Assembly (NCBI GenBank): GCA_025617745.1
Contig: CM046853.1
Span: 30,989,313 to 31,053,312, forward strand
Length of the DNA: 64,000 nucleotides
Direction: 5' to 3'
Source: Heliocidaris erythrogramma
Taxonomy: Eukaryota > Echinodermata > Echinoidea > Camarodonta > Echinometridae
Made by a program: the position numbers and the translations under genes. Positions 48,839-62,162 of this stretch are shown here, piece by piece. How positions within the stretch are numbered: the stretch's first letter is position 1; each line of letters begins with the position of its first letter. The notes under the pieces are model-generated. The model ran no database searches. It had not been told where the DNA came from and saw only the letters and a program-made list of their open reading frames with translations.

Positions 48839-50204
48839 ATTGTAATTTTCATTTTTCTCAAGTTTCCTTCTTACTCTCAATCTTTCCCTTTAGAAAATTC
48901 ATTTTTTGTGCAATAAATTCACATTTCTTCAATTTATTATCATTTCCCAGTTGTCTCTGTATATGTAAATAAAAGGTCTATGTTCTTCAGATACCTTACT
49001 TTCCCTCAAATCCCAATCTGATAGCTCTTCGAAGGGGACTTCAACCTGAGAATTCAGTTCAAAAGACATTAATCATTTCCATGAAGCTCCCGTATAATAA
49101 CTCTGGCAGATGTTTGGTGATCAACAGAGCTCAATGATGAACAAAAGGACACAGAAAGTGCCTTATACCTCACCGGATCAGAAATTATCCAGGATGGAAA
49201 TGAAAACAAAGTTTATTCTGGGGCACAAACTGCACCTGAATAATTGAGTCATTATATGCCCGTCTGCGAGCATACGAGTCAACATGCATACTTCTCTCTA
49301 ATGTTTGTTGTGCAACTTAAGCTCACCCACTGTGGGCTAAATTATCTCATATTCATACTAATGAGGTCTTGCAGAAAATGTTTGCGGTTCTCTGTTGAGC
49401 AGTATTTCAAGTTTGCATTCATTGAACCCCTTTTCAAATTTGTACTGATAAACTGGTTAAATGTATTACACTTCGTTGTTGGTATTTTTTTTAATGAAAG
49501 TTGTTTTTTGTAGAAGAATGAGAAATTACATAGGTTATAAAAGTACTGAAATACCCTCAAGCTATTTTCAAACACATTATACCGATTGTAAATCATGTTC
49601 AAAACATGTTTCTCTATTATAGGCGGTGAAAGAAAACATGAGAAAAATAGATTTTTTCATTGAGTCTAACATCAAGGAAGTATAGGGGATTGAGGATGAA
49701 GCAAGCATGTGAGAGAAAGAGGGAGATAAAGAGAAAATTATTTTTGATTAAAAAAAAAGAGAGTAAATTTGCTGATAGAAATATATAATGTTTTGACTTG
49801 ATAATCTAGAGATATATGAGAGGAGTTAAACCTGTTTAAATACAATATAGCTTCAAATAAAAATAACCTTGTGAAAGAATAGTTCTAGTAACAAGGTCTT
49901 GGAAAGAAAAATTATAATTTGTTCTGTGTATACGTATTTGTACTAGCCTCATTGACAGGCCTACATCCTGTATTATTATGGAGTCTGTTTTCATTCAGAA
50001 ACAGTTTTTATTACTTCAGAATTGGGGAGGGGTAATCATATTTCTTTCCAGAGTATTGTTTATCATCATCATATTGCTACTGGCTTCTGCATAAAGTGAC
50101 AACATGAACATGCCCTGGCCATTGGCGAAGGCTATATTGAAAAAAGGAATGATGCTGATAATATATCCATGTGTTTGAGGAAGGGAAATAAAGATGGATG
50201 GATA

Positions 50205-50243
50205 GTGAGAGGAGAGAGAGAGAGAAAGAGTGAGAGAGAGAGA
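50205..50243. repeat. GA microsatellite
   Basis: GAGA repeats with interruptions. Confidence 0.9.
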
Positions 50244-50867
50244 TGGAAGAATTTGAGATATAGGTTTGTTTGTTAGGCATGGGGCGATGTAGAGAAGCAC
50301 GCATATGTGTCACATACGTGATGGGAGTATTGAATCATGTCAAATATTGCAAGCCAAACATCATTATTTCTGTACTTAATGTGTGGCCTGCTGGGCTGCA
50401 TCTCTCCATTGTCTTCATGGTTTGAGGCCGAAGCATGAAATGTATGGTGCACATGCACGGCCATAACTTTGGAATACCCTTGAGTGTCTCCTGCCTCGGA
50501 AAGAGCCAGAATGACATTCTCGACACATTTTCTCCATCGTCTGGCACGAAGAATATTTATGAAATGAAAAGACAAAAAATATTTTCGATATATTGGGAAG
50601 CCCCTTTCCAACAACCATAACTTTCATATCCCATTTGATTTTTTGTAAACAATGTGCTTGAGCATTGAAGTTCTTAATTTTCATTCTTGTTGTTGCTGTT
50701 CAATGTTTTTCTGTAGAGCCATGAAAAGCACTTTGTTGTGAAGCTGATAAGATTATAGGCATAGTGCTTAAGATTTATTTTGAGCAAATCCCAAACATAA
50801 GTTATTTTTTGGATGGTTATAAGTATGACTTCCCTGTTATTATTTTACAAACGTATCCATTTTCCAT

Positions 50868-52705
50868 GAAGAAACTATGTACAAACCCATGTATTTAATG
50901 TCGATGTTTACCAGATTTTGATTTTGTTTTTCTGCTGCATGTCTAAATTTAGCCTTCAATCTCCTATCAAACTAAGACATATCCATCCTTCTGAAAGATT
51001 TGTAACGAAACATAATTAATTGAAACGTGGCGCGTGTAGAATCAGTCCAGGAAATTGGTTATGGTAAGGTAGTGCTCAGGAACCTCTCAAACATTTGCCC
51101 CTACCCATTCCATATATTCTATTTATTGCAATGATGTTGTCTCATCATTCTGGTATGAACTTATGCCATGTCCTCATGACGAGAGTAATGCACTAGGTAT
51201 GTACATGTATGCTTTTAGTTATTTTAGATCATGGAAAATTAAATCAAGAGAATTGCTCTTGATAAACCAGAAAACTGCTTCTGTAATTGCATGTCCAGAA
51301 GAGCAGTATATCAGAAACTATTTTTTATCCATCCACTAATATTTGAATATACATATTTCCTTGCTATCAATATTTACCAGATTACAATTTTTTTTTTTTC
51401 AATTCCATGTCTGAATGTAGCCTTCAAACTAAGGCATATCCATCCTTCTGAAAGATTTGTAATGAAACACAATTAATTGAAACATGGCACGTGTAGAATC
51501 ATTACCATGAAATTGGTTATGGTAAACATTATCGACAGCGATAGTGCTCAGGAACCTCTCAAACATTTTACCCCATTTCACCCCATTTCATGCATTCTAT
51601 TTAATGCAATGATGTCTCATCAGTGTAGCATGAACCTATGCCATTTCCTCTTGACGAGAGTAATGCACTAGTTTTAGTCATTTTGGATCTTGGAAAATGA
51701 AATCAAGAGAATTGCTCTTGATAAACCTGAAAACTGCATCTGTAATGTCCAGAAGAGCAGTACATCAGAAACTATTTTTTTTATCCATCTACTAATATTT
51801 GTATAGACATATTTCCCTGATTACAATTTTTTTTCAAGTCCATGTCTGAATGTAGCCTTCAAACTGAGACATATCCATCCTTCTGAAAGATTTGTGATCA
51901 AATATAATTAATTGAAACATGGCACTTGTAAAATCATTACCAGGAAATTGGTTATGGTAAGCATTATCGACAGAGATAGTGCTCAGGAACCTCTCAAACA
52001 TTTTACCCTATTTCATGCATTCTATTTAATGCGATGATGTTGTCTCATCAGTGTAGCATGAACCTATGCCATTTCCTCTTGACGAGAGTAATACACTAGC
52101 TAGGTATGTATGCTTTTAGTCATTTTGGATCATGGAAAATGAAATCAAGAGAATTGCTCTTGATAAACCTGAAAACTGCATCTGTAATGTCCAGAAGAGC
52201 AGTAGGCCCCTACATCAGAAACTATTTTTTATCCATCTACTAATATTTGTATAGACATATTTCCCTGATTACAATTTTTTTTCAAGTCCATGTCTGAATG
52301 TAGCCTTCAAACTGAGACATATCCATCCTTCTGAAAGATTGTGATCAAATATAATTAATTGAAACGTGGCACTTGTAAAATCATTACCAGGAAATTGGTT
52401 ATGGTAAGCATTATCGACAGAGATAGTGCTCAGGAACCTCTCAAACATTTTACCCTATTTTATGCATTCTATTTAATGCGATGATGTTGTCTCATCAGTG
52501 TAGCATGAACCTATGCCATTTCCTCCTGACGAGAGTAATGCACTAGCTAGGTATGTATGCTTTTAGTCATTTTGGATCATGTGAAATGAAGTCAAGAGAA
52601 TTACTCTTGATAAAGCAGCAAACTGCTCCTATAATTGAATGTCAAAAAGAGGAGTACATCAGAACCAAATTCTTTTACCCATCTACTAATATTTGAGTAG
52701 GTACT
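50868..52705 (+). repeat. Four-unit tandem array, unit about 435-470 bp
   Basis: The anchor AGTGCTCAGGAACCTCTC occurs at about 51071, 51543, 51978 and 52425, giving periods of 472, 435 and 447. Other shared blocks are CATGTCTGAATGTAGCC, CATATCCATCCTTCTGAAAG, GAAATTGGTTATGGTAA, CTTGACGAGAGTAATGC and the near-palindrome TCAAGAGAATTGCTCTTGA. Units 2-4 are clearly closer to each other than to unit 1, which is the oldest or most diverged. No open frame runs through the units. Confidence 0.9.
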
Positions 52706-53118
52706 GTTCATCAAAATACATCCTCAAAAATTTGGTGCATGACTCTGAAATGCCCTAGAGATTGATTTCGAAACTCGATTTCGAGTATAAAATTCAGGAT
52801 GCTTGAGGGAGATTTTATAGAGTACAAGAAACGCATGCTGTTTTTTTGAAAAAAATTATATGAAAGAAAAGCATGTTAACCACAGCATTTCAGGGCAAAT
52901 ATTTCCTTATGTTTTCTTTTAACTAGTATGCATGTTTCTCACATATTTTTAAACTTAAAGTACATGAGAAATTATTTTGCAAACTTGTAACTTTATGAGT
53001 TAAGAAGTGATCTTGTACTCAGACATTTGGTATGGAAACGATTTTTAAAAATGTCTGTGTAGTAAAAATATGAATTAATATATCACCCTTTTGACATCTG
53101 ACTAGCTGCATAGCTGCC

Positions 53119-53291
53119 TGCAGAATGAAATCAGGCAGATATTACAAGCGTAATACTATTGAACTATATCTCAAATTAATCACAATCACAATGAATTGTT
53201 TGATGAAAACCATGCAAAATGAAAGTGGGCAGATATGAAAGACATGATACCATTGAGCGACATCTTAAATTATGTTCACAATGAATTGTTT
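53119..53291 (+). repeat. Diverged tandem duplication, period 94
   Basis: TGCAGAATGAAATCAGGCAG at 53119 and TGCAAAATGAAAGTGGGCAG at 53213 start two copies that both end with CACAATGAATTGTTT. Confidence 0.75.
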
Positions 53292-54119
53292 TTTATTAAA
53301 AGAAATCTTAATATAGGAACACAGAGATATGGTGAAGAGAGTATGATAAAAACAGTGTTCATGACCTGATTTGGATCTAAGTTGACACAACCATTCCAAG
53401 CCCTCTTTTAAAATCCAATCGGCATATTTTAAGTACCCAAACTTAAAAGTGACCCTTCTACTTTTCGACGTAAGCAGCACATGAAAAAAATTTATTATAT
53501 AAAAAACTATATTTTTTGCTTCTCAGAATTTTTTTGAGTAAGTTTGCTGTGAAAAGATTGTTTTTGTTGTGTTTTTTTTTCTTTGCTCGTCAGATATTTT
53601 GGGGAATACTGGCCCCCCCCTTTTTTTTTTAAAACAAAATCCTGAATCCACCCCTGCATGATCAGCTGATCTGCATAACATCCATGCTATGTCACAATGG
53701 AGGCGTGCTGGATGTAAAGAGAGACCAGAATGTGATACATACGGAGAGGGAGTGTGAGTCAGGCATGAAGAAGAGGGCTATAGGGAAGATGGAAAATGGC
53801 CAGGAAACCTGGAATTCATGAATTTGTGGGTGTCCACAGTTCTAAGCCCGAGCTGAAATTTCACTACCACTGTAACACTGAGCTTGTTGAGGCCTAGATG
53901 TGTTGAAGATATTGGAGATATTTGAAGCTGCTATGAAGGCTTAGTGATAAGTCACTGTACTGCCATTTGACGGTGTTGAATTCTGATAAAAATCTGTAGG
54001 GTAAGCCTTCTCATATACATAATAAATGTGTAAGAAGCTATGTGAGACGAACAAGATCCCTCATAATATAATTTTTTGTAAGTGGGTAGCATGAAATATT
54101 GGCAATATGTCTCCAAATT

Positions 54120-54160
54120 TGGGGGGGGGGGGTAGGGCAGAGAGAGAGAGAGAGAGAAGA
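54120..54160. repeat. Run of 12 G followed by GA repeat
   Basis: G homopolymer then (GA)n, as at 8514. Confidence 0.9.
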
Positions 54161-55610
54161 GAAATGAAAGGACAGAAAGTTTGGTTATGTGGGGGTCTAT
54201 CAGGGGTATTTCAGATGATCAGATTTCATTTAGATGTGTTCACAAGAAGGGAATTGGGAAGGGGTGTATCCACAGGAATGGATTGGAAAGGATGTTGGTT
54301 GTGTCCCTAAGCACAAAGTGGGAGGGGTGTGTACCCATGGCAACAGATTGAGAGGGATGTTGGATGGCCTATGAGAACAGAGTGAGTTGTGTGTTTTCTG
54401 TGGAGAGTTGGAGGGACGTGCCAGTGGGAACGGAGCTTGAGCGATGACAAACCCGTCTGGAGTCTGACACTAACCCAAAATGAGATGGCTTGTCTGTTCC
54501 TTGCAGGGATGGTGACATGCTATGTTTATTTCATGTGCAATTGAGCCTGCAGCTGCTGAATGGTAATATTGCATATATGAAGGTGTCCCCAGTATTTAAA
54601 TATTCTGAACATGAAGGCATTTGGGAAGAAAACGAGAGATTATATCCGTAGACCCATCAACTTGGAATGCGACTCCAGTCATCTTGTATTTTTTTGTTCA
54701 TAAAATCACTCAAATAGAAAATTTGAAATCTGCACCGTACTTATTGACTGCTGTATTATCTTAATCCCATAGGTTTCTTACAGGAACCACCCATTTCCAT
54801 CAGGCAATGGGTTAAAATAGATTTCCATTAGACAAGAAATGAGATGTGGAATTGAGTTTGTTCATGACGATAAGAGAAGATTGTGTTTTCATACAGTACT
54901 TTCATATCTTCAGCTGATTGCGCAGAATGTCTATGGCAGTTAGCACCTGGAAACTTGGATGGATTTTTTCCCCCTGTAACTTCCACTCAATTTAAAGAGA
55001 GGCAAAACATAATTATTATAAAACTTCTGGTACACCCACCCCTAAATGACCTACAGACACATGAATGTCTTCATGAATGCCTTCACTATGTATACTGTTG
55101 TCAGTCATCTTGCCTTTCTCCTCATGCAATGACCTTGCTTTTTATAAGATCTTGGTTCAGCCTCTGTATTTTGCTTTCAGTGTTTTGCTTTCAAAACATC
55201 AATTTCTTTCCTTCACTGATTTCATATCCCTATCCTCTGTGTTAAATTATGTATTTTTCTATAGTGTGTCTTTTCTATATCCCTGTTTTAGTATCCCCCT
55301 TTGCTATCCGTCTTGTGTCTCAAATTTGCCATCTTTTTCCTTCATCTATATCAATCTTTACCACTTTGCCTTTCCTTCTCTAATTTGTCACCCTCTCTCT
55401 CTCTTTCTCTTTCCCTTTGTATATTTTTTCCACCCATCTCATCAATATGAAGACACATTCTTGGCCACTCTGGTATTGATCTTCATCCCCACTGTCGCCT
55501 CCCTTGACAACTGACCATACATTCCAACCCCAGAAAAGGACCCTGTGTTTTTAGAAGCGGTGCTGAAATGAATAGGAACCCCTTTTCACTTCCATTCCCT
55601 TTCTCCATCC

Positions 55611-55680
55611 GCCTTCTTATTCTTCCATCCCTCTTCTTATTCTTCCATCCCTCTTCTTATTCTTCCATCCCTCTTCTTCC
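55611..55680 (+). repeat. 20-bp pyrimidine minisatellite
   Basis: CTCTTCTTATTCTTCCATCC repeats about 3.5 times. Confidence 0.9.
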
Positions 55681-56018
55681 CTTTATTTCCAGCTAATTTT
55701 CTGCATTTTTTCCATTCCATTTTTTCCATTCCATTTCACGATGTTGAGCTATATATATATTTCCCTTTGCTGCTCTCATTTTCTTCTTTGTTTCTCTGAA
55801 TTTGTATCCTTCTTTTCCTTCCTCGCTCTCATAATCTCTCTGTCTCTCTCCCTCTTTCTCTTTTAAATGTATCTTTTTCTTTCTCTTTCTTCTGCTATAC
55901 CTCTCTCATCCTTGTCTTTTGTCTAAACGTTTTATTGATCCTATTTCACATGTCAGTCTATTAATTTCCTTGTCCTGCTCTATTTTTTGTCTCTTGATTT
56001 TTCTTGATATCTCTACAT

Positions 56019-56075
56019 CCGTCTCTCTCTCTCCCTCTTGCTCTTTCTCCCCCCCCCCCCCCCTCTCGTTCTCTT
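56019..56075. repeat. CT repeat with a run of 15 C
   Basis: CT-rich sequence interrupted by C15 at 56049-56063. Confidence 0.9.
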
Positions 56076-58155
56076 TCCATTTCTTTCATCCTTGCAAATC
56101 AGCTTGGTGTTGTGATGATACGAGGCTTGTCAATGGCCCACTGTGATAATAATGCATGGGTCAGTGAAATTTTTGTTCCTCCTGCAGAGATCAAATTGCT
56201 TTCAGTTTTCTTTCGCTTTCTTGACTTCTTAAAGGTAACATTCTTCTTCGTTGATCATTTATCTGATAAAAAGTTTATTATCTTGTTTGTTCCTGTGACA
56301 AAAAGGCACCATTATACTTTATTATGATCGTTTTTAATATTATTAGTATGAGAAAAAAACGTGTGTTCATGCAGTGGAGAAATTTAAATGAATTTAAAAG
56401 TGGGATTAAAAAATAATTTACATGCAGAAATATATTTCTTGTCCTTTGTGTAAGGTCAATTATGCAGTAAAAATTGTTCTTGTCTATGATTATACTATTC
56501 ACCTTGCCTGCAGTGAGAATGAGAGCTAAGGGTAACCAAACCAAATTTCATCTTGAACAGAATATGCTGATTATTCTGATTGTTCTCTCAAAATGTCTTG
56601 TTGAGACGGCTTGCATCCGTACTGATGCTAAGATGGAGGGCCATTTGAAGGTATAATTATGCATTCAAGGGTCAGATGTGGAACAACTCCCTTTGTGGAA
56701 ACTCGAGAGTGCAGCATGAATAGTGAAAGAGGCATCTGCTGCGTGATCAGTACATCCAGCTAATAATAAACCCACAAGACAAGGTCATAAATGCCTGGTT
56801 AATTGACCCAACAAACATGACTGAGAAGTGAATGGATGGGACTATTATTACTACAAGCAGGCTTGAATAGGAGCTCTCATGGACATTTTACTAGATTATG
56901 TACTGCTAGTGTCAAAAGAATTCTTTTGAAATGTCTTTTTCTTTGACGTCACTAAGGGTATCTTCCTGTTATGCAAAAAACAATATTACAGATTTTGTAA
57001 CATAAATGCCACAAGTATATCCCCTTCCCATCATGGCAGACTTTAGAAGTCATTACATTTTCAGAAATTTTATTTGTTTGGACAGTACATAAACAGTGGG
57101 ATTACCTGTCATTATTATCACTTTTATATAGTAAATAAATCCAAAATATAATTTCTTTGTACATTTGGAATTGGGATGAGAGAACAAAATGTCCCAGAGA
57201 GAGGAAGTCATTCATTTCTTACACTATGTAATGCCTTTTGTATTTGTCAATTCTGTGAGCACTGCCATACAATAGTCTGTAACATTCGAAAGTGCTTGAG
57301 CTAACGGAACATACATCAGTGAGTACGCTGCATGATGCGAGAAATATCGGAAGCGGCTAAATTGCCACCGTGATATATTTTTTTGACGAAGAAATCTCGG
57401 AAACGAAGAGAAAAACTAAAGGGGAGACTGTCTGAAAATGCCATCACTGCTTCTGCCATCAGCCTGAGGGCAGGACTGGCGAAATGATTGACTAAAAATT
57501 TATACACATGTTCAATTTATTTTGATTGGTCGGAGAGAAAAAAATACTGGCAGAGAACCTCGAATGAGAGGGTTTTATGCCATCTTTACATGTCAAGAAG
57601 GCATAGGGCAATCAGTGTCGTTGAAAGAACTTTTTGGCCTTGTCAGATGTGTTATGAATCACGATTATGATTTAGTGTCTTCGTTTGGGGATGCACGTTT
57701 GGTTGGGATGGCAGTGAAGTTCCATGTTTTGCATTACTCGATGCCAATGGTGGGATGCTGCCTTTCCTTATGGGCAAGTGGATGTTTATATCAGAGGTCT
57801 CATGTACTCAGTGACCGAGATAGGGATGCATAGTGATGCTTGTGGATAGCATGCTGATATCAAGGTGCAGATACATGTACCACAAGTTGTATATTTGATC
57901 GCTTATTTAGTCGTGTATTGAATTTATTTTATTCATTCCCTTTTATATCAGTTTGGAAGAATATCATAGTAGAAATGTACCCTGAAAGGGATTTCTCTTC
58001 AGATGCCCTTCGATTCAAAATATGACGAAAAATAGCTGAAGTGTTTGGGCAGAACATTCATGCCACATCTGTGTGCAGTCCCATACACCCATTTCTGTGC
58101 GGTGCATGTGCTTTTGAGCAATTTTGGGTTGATTTCTTATCACTCTGATGATTCC

Positions 58156-58265
58156 AAAACCTCACACTATACACCAATTCTTATTTAGACATGATCAACC
58201 TTTCCCAATTTCTTCAAGACAGTTTCTTTCACAATGTTATCGCATGACCAGAACTCTAACTTTAT
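58156..58265 (+). repeat. Dispersed repeat, copy 2 of 2
   Basis: Same orientation and block order as 28231-28344, about 30 kb away in the same intron. Confidence 0.7.
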
Positions 58266-58407
58266 AAGTTGTTAGGAAGGCTCGATCTTTCTTGCCAAGG
58301 TCAAAATGGTAAAGGTGCCTCATGTACGAGTAAGTTGTTGGACCAAAAACATGTACATGTATACTGAAAGATACATTACAGAGTCCCATTATGAGCTTGC
58401 AGACACT

Positions 58408-58443
58408 CATTGACATGCATCAGACCATTGACATGCATCAGAC
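58408..58443 (+). repeat. Perfect 18-bp tandem duplication
   Basis: CATTGACATGCATCAGAC occurs twice in immediate succession. Confidence 0.95.
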
Positions 58444-58744
58444 AGCTAGACAAAGGATGTTTACATGGAGGCTATTAAGGTGCCAAGATCTAATCATCTT
58501 TATGGGACCAATGAGTACCGCCACCATCTTCACCCCGGGCAACGATGCCTTCCAGTGGTGGTGAACCCACTGATGTGTTCTTTGGTTGAGGATGGTTCCC
58601 TATGGTCAAATGGGTTATGATTCATCATCCTCAATCAGAGTTGCCATGGCGACATGTCCTCCTGCCATTCATCTATCTGGCAGAGGCACGTGTGTATCAC
58701 ACGCCATTACACATAATGAGAATCGTTTGTGCGCAAGTGCGTAT

Positions 58745-58770
58745 ATATGTGTGTGTGTGTGTGTGTATGA
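58745..58770. repeat. GT microsatellite
   Basis: (GT)n, about ten units. Confidence 0.9.
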
Positions 58771-60079
58771 GCCTATGTATATGTGTATGGTGATGTTGTG
58801 TGTGTTTGAGTTTTTCGTTAGTAGTCAGATGAGGGTGTTGTGGGCTGATGGAAAACATTTTTCTGTTCTATATTCATTGCTTACATTAGTAGTCTGAGTG
58901 TTACGATCGTTTACTTTTTAAATCATTTCATTGACAAAATTAATGAGCAACATTTTATTATTCTCTTTATTAATTAAAGTAGCTTGTAGTGGAAAATATC
59001 TTTCTCCCTCTCATCCTCCCATCCTTGCCTCATAGAAACTCTCTATCCTGTTACATTAACTAGTATGAGTGAAGGTATTGAATGTTAATATCTGAAATTT
59101 ATTGATATCTTGACTTCAGTGTGATTTGGGGTCAAGATGTCATTTGTTATTTGCTAGTGTATGTTATTCCAGATAATAGCAGCAAGTGAATTATGTGATG
59201 AGGGCACCACTATTATTATGTGAAATTAGCAAAATGAACAATCTGATGGCAGGAAATTGGAACGGCAAGGCCGCAAGATATGATTCAAAGTTTTATTCTC
59301 CTAAAAAAAAGTTATAGACAACAGTTGCCATTCCGATGTTCTCCCATATGCCTGCCTTTAAAAAAAATCATAGTACAAAATTTTCTTAATTTAGCATGTG
59401 CGGATATGTCAGTTCCGCACCCCCAAGTGTAGCAAGTCTTCTTTAACTGATAATTAAAATTGCCCTTTTTTTTCTTGTCCATGCATGGCACTCCGATGGG
59501 CCAAAAATCAATAGCACTTGCCACCCATTCTTTCAAACATTGCCTTTGCAGCTGACAGAGGAAATGTAATTTCGCACAGAAACTGTCGGCCCCTCTGCTT
59601 ATTAAAATATCTCCTATGTTCCACTAGAAAGAGTCTTGAAATGAATGGCTTTGTGGTGAATTTTGTAGCCATTCTTCCCAGGTATGCCTGTTCGTAGAAA
59701 AAGATTGTTTGCATGCATTCAAGGCATTTATATAGTCTGCAAAGTAAGAGAGAAAACTTCAGACTTAGCTATTTTTTTCCTTTATTTTACAAGGGTGCAT
59801 ATATACATGTAATTCATGTTTAACCTATAAAGAAAGCATTCATGCTTAATTTAAACATGTCCTTTATATCCTAATGTGGGTGTTTTCCCCATTTTTTTGC
59901 TTTATCATCATCAGATGTAGACAAAGCACATTATTTGGAATGATATGTAAGTTGATTAGGAAAACCAGCCTTTTTATAAGCCCTTTTTTAGCATTCAGAA
60001 ATAAAGGAAGAGGGAAAATGATTAAAAGGAGAAGTTTGTTATCTTCATTAGATCTTAACATATTATACTCTCAGACATA

Positions 60080-60281
60080 TTGATAAAGAGGGGGATAATG
60101 AGAGAAAATTTAATAAAGTGGCTGGAAAAGAAGTAAATACAGCATCAATAAAAACTTCCTTGATGTCTATATCATTGATAAAGAAAGGGATAATAAGAAA
60201 AGATTGAATAAGAGGCAGGAAAAAGGGGGGGGGGGGGAGATATATGTGTATAAGTAGAAACTTCCGCGGATGTCTATATCA
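60080..60281 (+). repeat. Tandem duplication, period 95, with a G13 run in copy 2
   Basis: Both copies start TTGATAAAGA (60080 and 60175) and end ACTTCC then GATGTCTATATCA. The second copy is lengthened by a run of 13 G (60225-60237) that the first lacks. Confidence 0.85.
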
Positions 60282-60870
60282 TGCCTGTTCATGCCGACAT
60301 CATATGGAGACGGAGAGGAGGGAAGTTTAGCCTCATGATTCAATGATTGGGTTCTATGAGGTGTGATAAGAGGGTGAAGATATTTGATTGAGCTGGATTA
60401 GGAGGTGGCGCCGGCTTACAGCGGGGAGGGTGCTCACCACAGCTGGGCTCATGAATTATAAATGTCCTGGCTATAACTGCTAATAGAATTACAGGATCTT
60501 TATGTTGATTTTCTATTGTTTTGTCTGAAAGTTGATAGCTACTTTTTGTCGTTCAAATTTGGTTATTCTCTTCATAGCCAGTTCTTTTTTATTGTTTTTT
60601 TTCCACACTTGTTAGCATTTGATTAAGAATCCTAGTGCACTTTTTAAAAAGGGATAGATTTCTCTGAAGTAAGGTAATCTTTTGGAATATGGGCAATCAC
60701 CTTTTCAAGATATTTAGGCAAACATTTCCCACCCACCCCCCCCCCCCCTCTCTCTCTCTCTTACCATACACAAAATTGTACTCATGATAGGCTTATGTGA
60801 TTTTGAGGCTTTTGTGCTGCTTTTTAATGTCACTTTGAGCAGAATTTGAAAGGAAATTCAAGGTATTGAT

Positions 60871-61792
60871 TAAGCCTGAGTCGAATCGATTGGTTAGCCG
60901 GTGTTCGATCGAAGACATCGACTCCCGAATACGCTTTGGCAAATTCGGTGCATCGATTTGTAGTCCGCCAGATTTTTGACTACCGTAGCCGCCATGAAAA
61001 AATCAAATAAAAAAAGAAACTCCGTAACGTACAGCATATATACTAGCAGAGAACGTGAAGGCGACTTCAAAGTTCAAACTGTTGGCTAACTTTCGCTAAT
61101 TCGCTCGCGGAGGACGTCGCGCTTTACCTGTGCTTTCTCTATGGAAAAGTCGTTTTGTCGTTACGAACTGAAGTTTACGATAATTTTCTTGCACTCTCTC
61201 TGCATTGTCAATTTGACAATTGTATAATTGAACATGATAAATACGGGCATGAGTACGAGTGTTCCTACTTAATTCGCAATAACTAATATCACACTCTCAT
61301 CAAATTGGCAATTACTTCTGAATGATCTCTGAAGCTGAATGAAGTCGAGTCTATATTGAGCGACGAAAAGTTTATTTTTTGTATTGTTTTTTTTTTTTGC
61401 ATCGAACAAACGTGTTCCATTCAGCTCTCCAAAGACAAAGTAAGATTATTAATTCTTTGAATTTGAATCATTGTCGGGTGTGTCGACAATGAGCATCGCT
61501 TCGTGCGACACTAGTGACATTTTAGCTAGCCATACGGACTAGAAACTTAAGATTTTGGCTCGTCCGCTGTGATTTTTACTAACCATTGGCTAGCGGGCTA
61601 TCGTTAATTTCGAGCAGCGAGAGCCCATGCCCGCGATGCCAGCGGACCGGTCACCGGTGCATGGTGCATACACTGCGTGCAACTGTGTGCAACTCTGTTT
61701 TCACCGCACATCATTTATCGATTAACCGGTATTCGATCGAATCAAAGCCGTCGAATCCCGGTTTATGAAATATTCGATATGACTCAGGCTTA
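60871..61792. mobile_element. 922-bp hAT-like non-autonomous DNA transposon
   Basis: Terminal inverted repeats TAAGCCTGAGTC and GACTCAGGCTTA (12 bases, perfect) are flanked by the identical 8-mer GTATTGAT (60863-60870 and 61793-61800). An 8-bp duplication with a TAAG start fits the hAT superfamily. Just inside each end is the palindrome TTCGATCGAA (60904-60913 and 61732-61741) within a shared longer block (CCGGTGTTCGATCGAA / CCGGTATTCGATCGAA), here in direct orientation. The element is markedly richer in CpG than the intron around it and holds no frame above 60 codons, so it is probably non-autonomous and, judging by the intact ends, fairly young. Confidence 0.85.
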
Positions 61793-62125
61793 GTATTGAT
61801 ATGTTATACCAATCTCTTTGAGCTGGTATTTGGTCTTTTTAACAAAGCACATAGGTTTTATCAAATTTACATTTGTGTAATCTGTTCCACGCCATCCTTG
61901 TTCTCATGACCAAGAGATTGAATGAAAACCAGAAGAATTTCCCCGGTGCATTTGAGCCTTTCAGAAGGCAGGTTGAATTGACATTTCCGTTACTGCGCAT
62001 ATTAGTTTCCCACAAATGAAAAATTGAATTAAAAACAACACTGCAAGACAACTTGCCAACACAACAAAAAGAATAAGTGTTAAAAGAAAAAACGCACGAT
62101 ATGTCAGAAAATGCAGGAGAGAAGC

Positions 62126-62162
62126 ATATCTTGCAGGAAGAAGAATATCTTGCAGGAAGAAG
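62126..62162 (+). repeat. 18-bp tandem duplication
   Basis: ATATCTTGCAGGAAGAAG occurs twice in succession, the first copy starting near 62127. Confidence 0.85.

Noticed and set aside
51600-52510. Further hammerhead cores at CTGATGA words in the tandem array and elsewhere
   Set aside because: Other CTGATGA occurrences (also near 1213 and 34400) lack a nearby GAAA and flanking complementary stems.
57522-57833. 103-codon frame on the + strand
   Set aside because: No recognised motif, no splice signals that would join it to CELF, and a length within chance for this amount of DNA.
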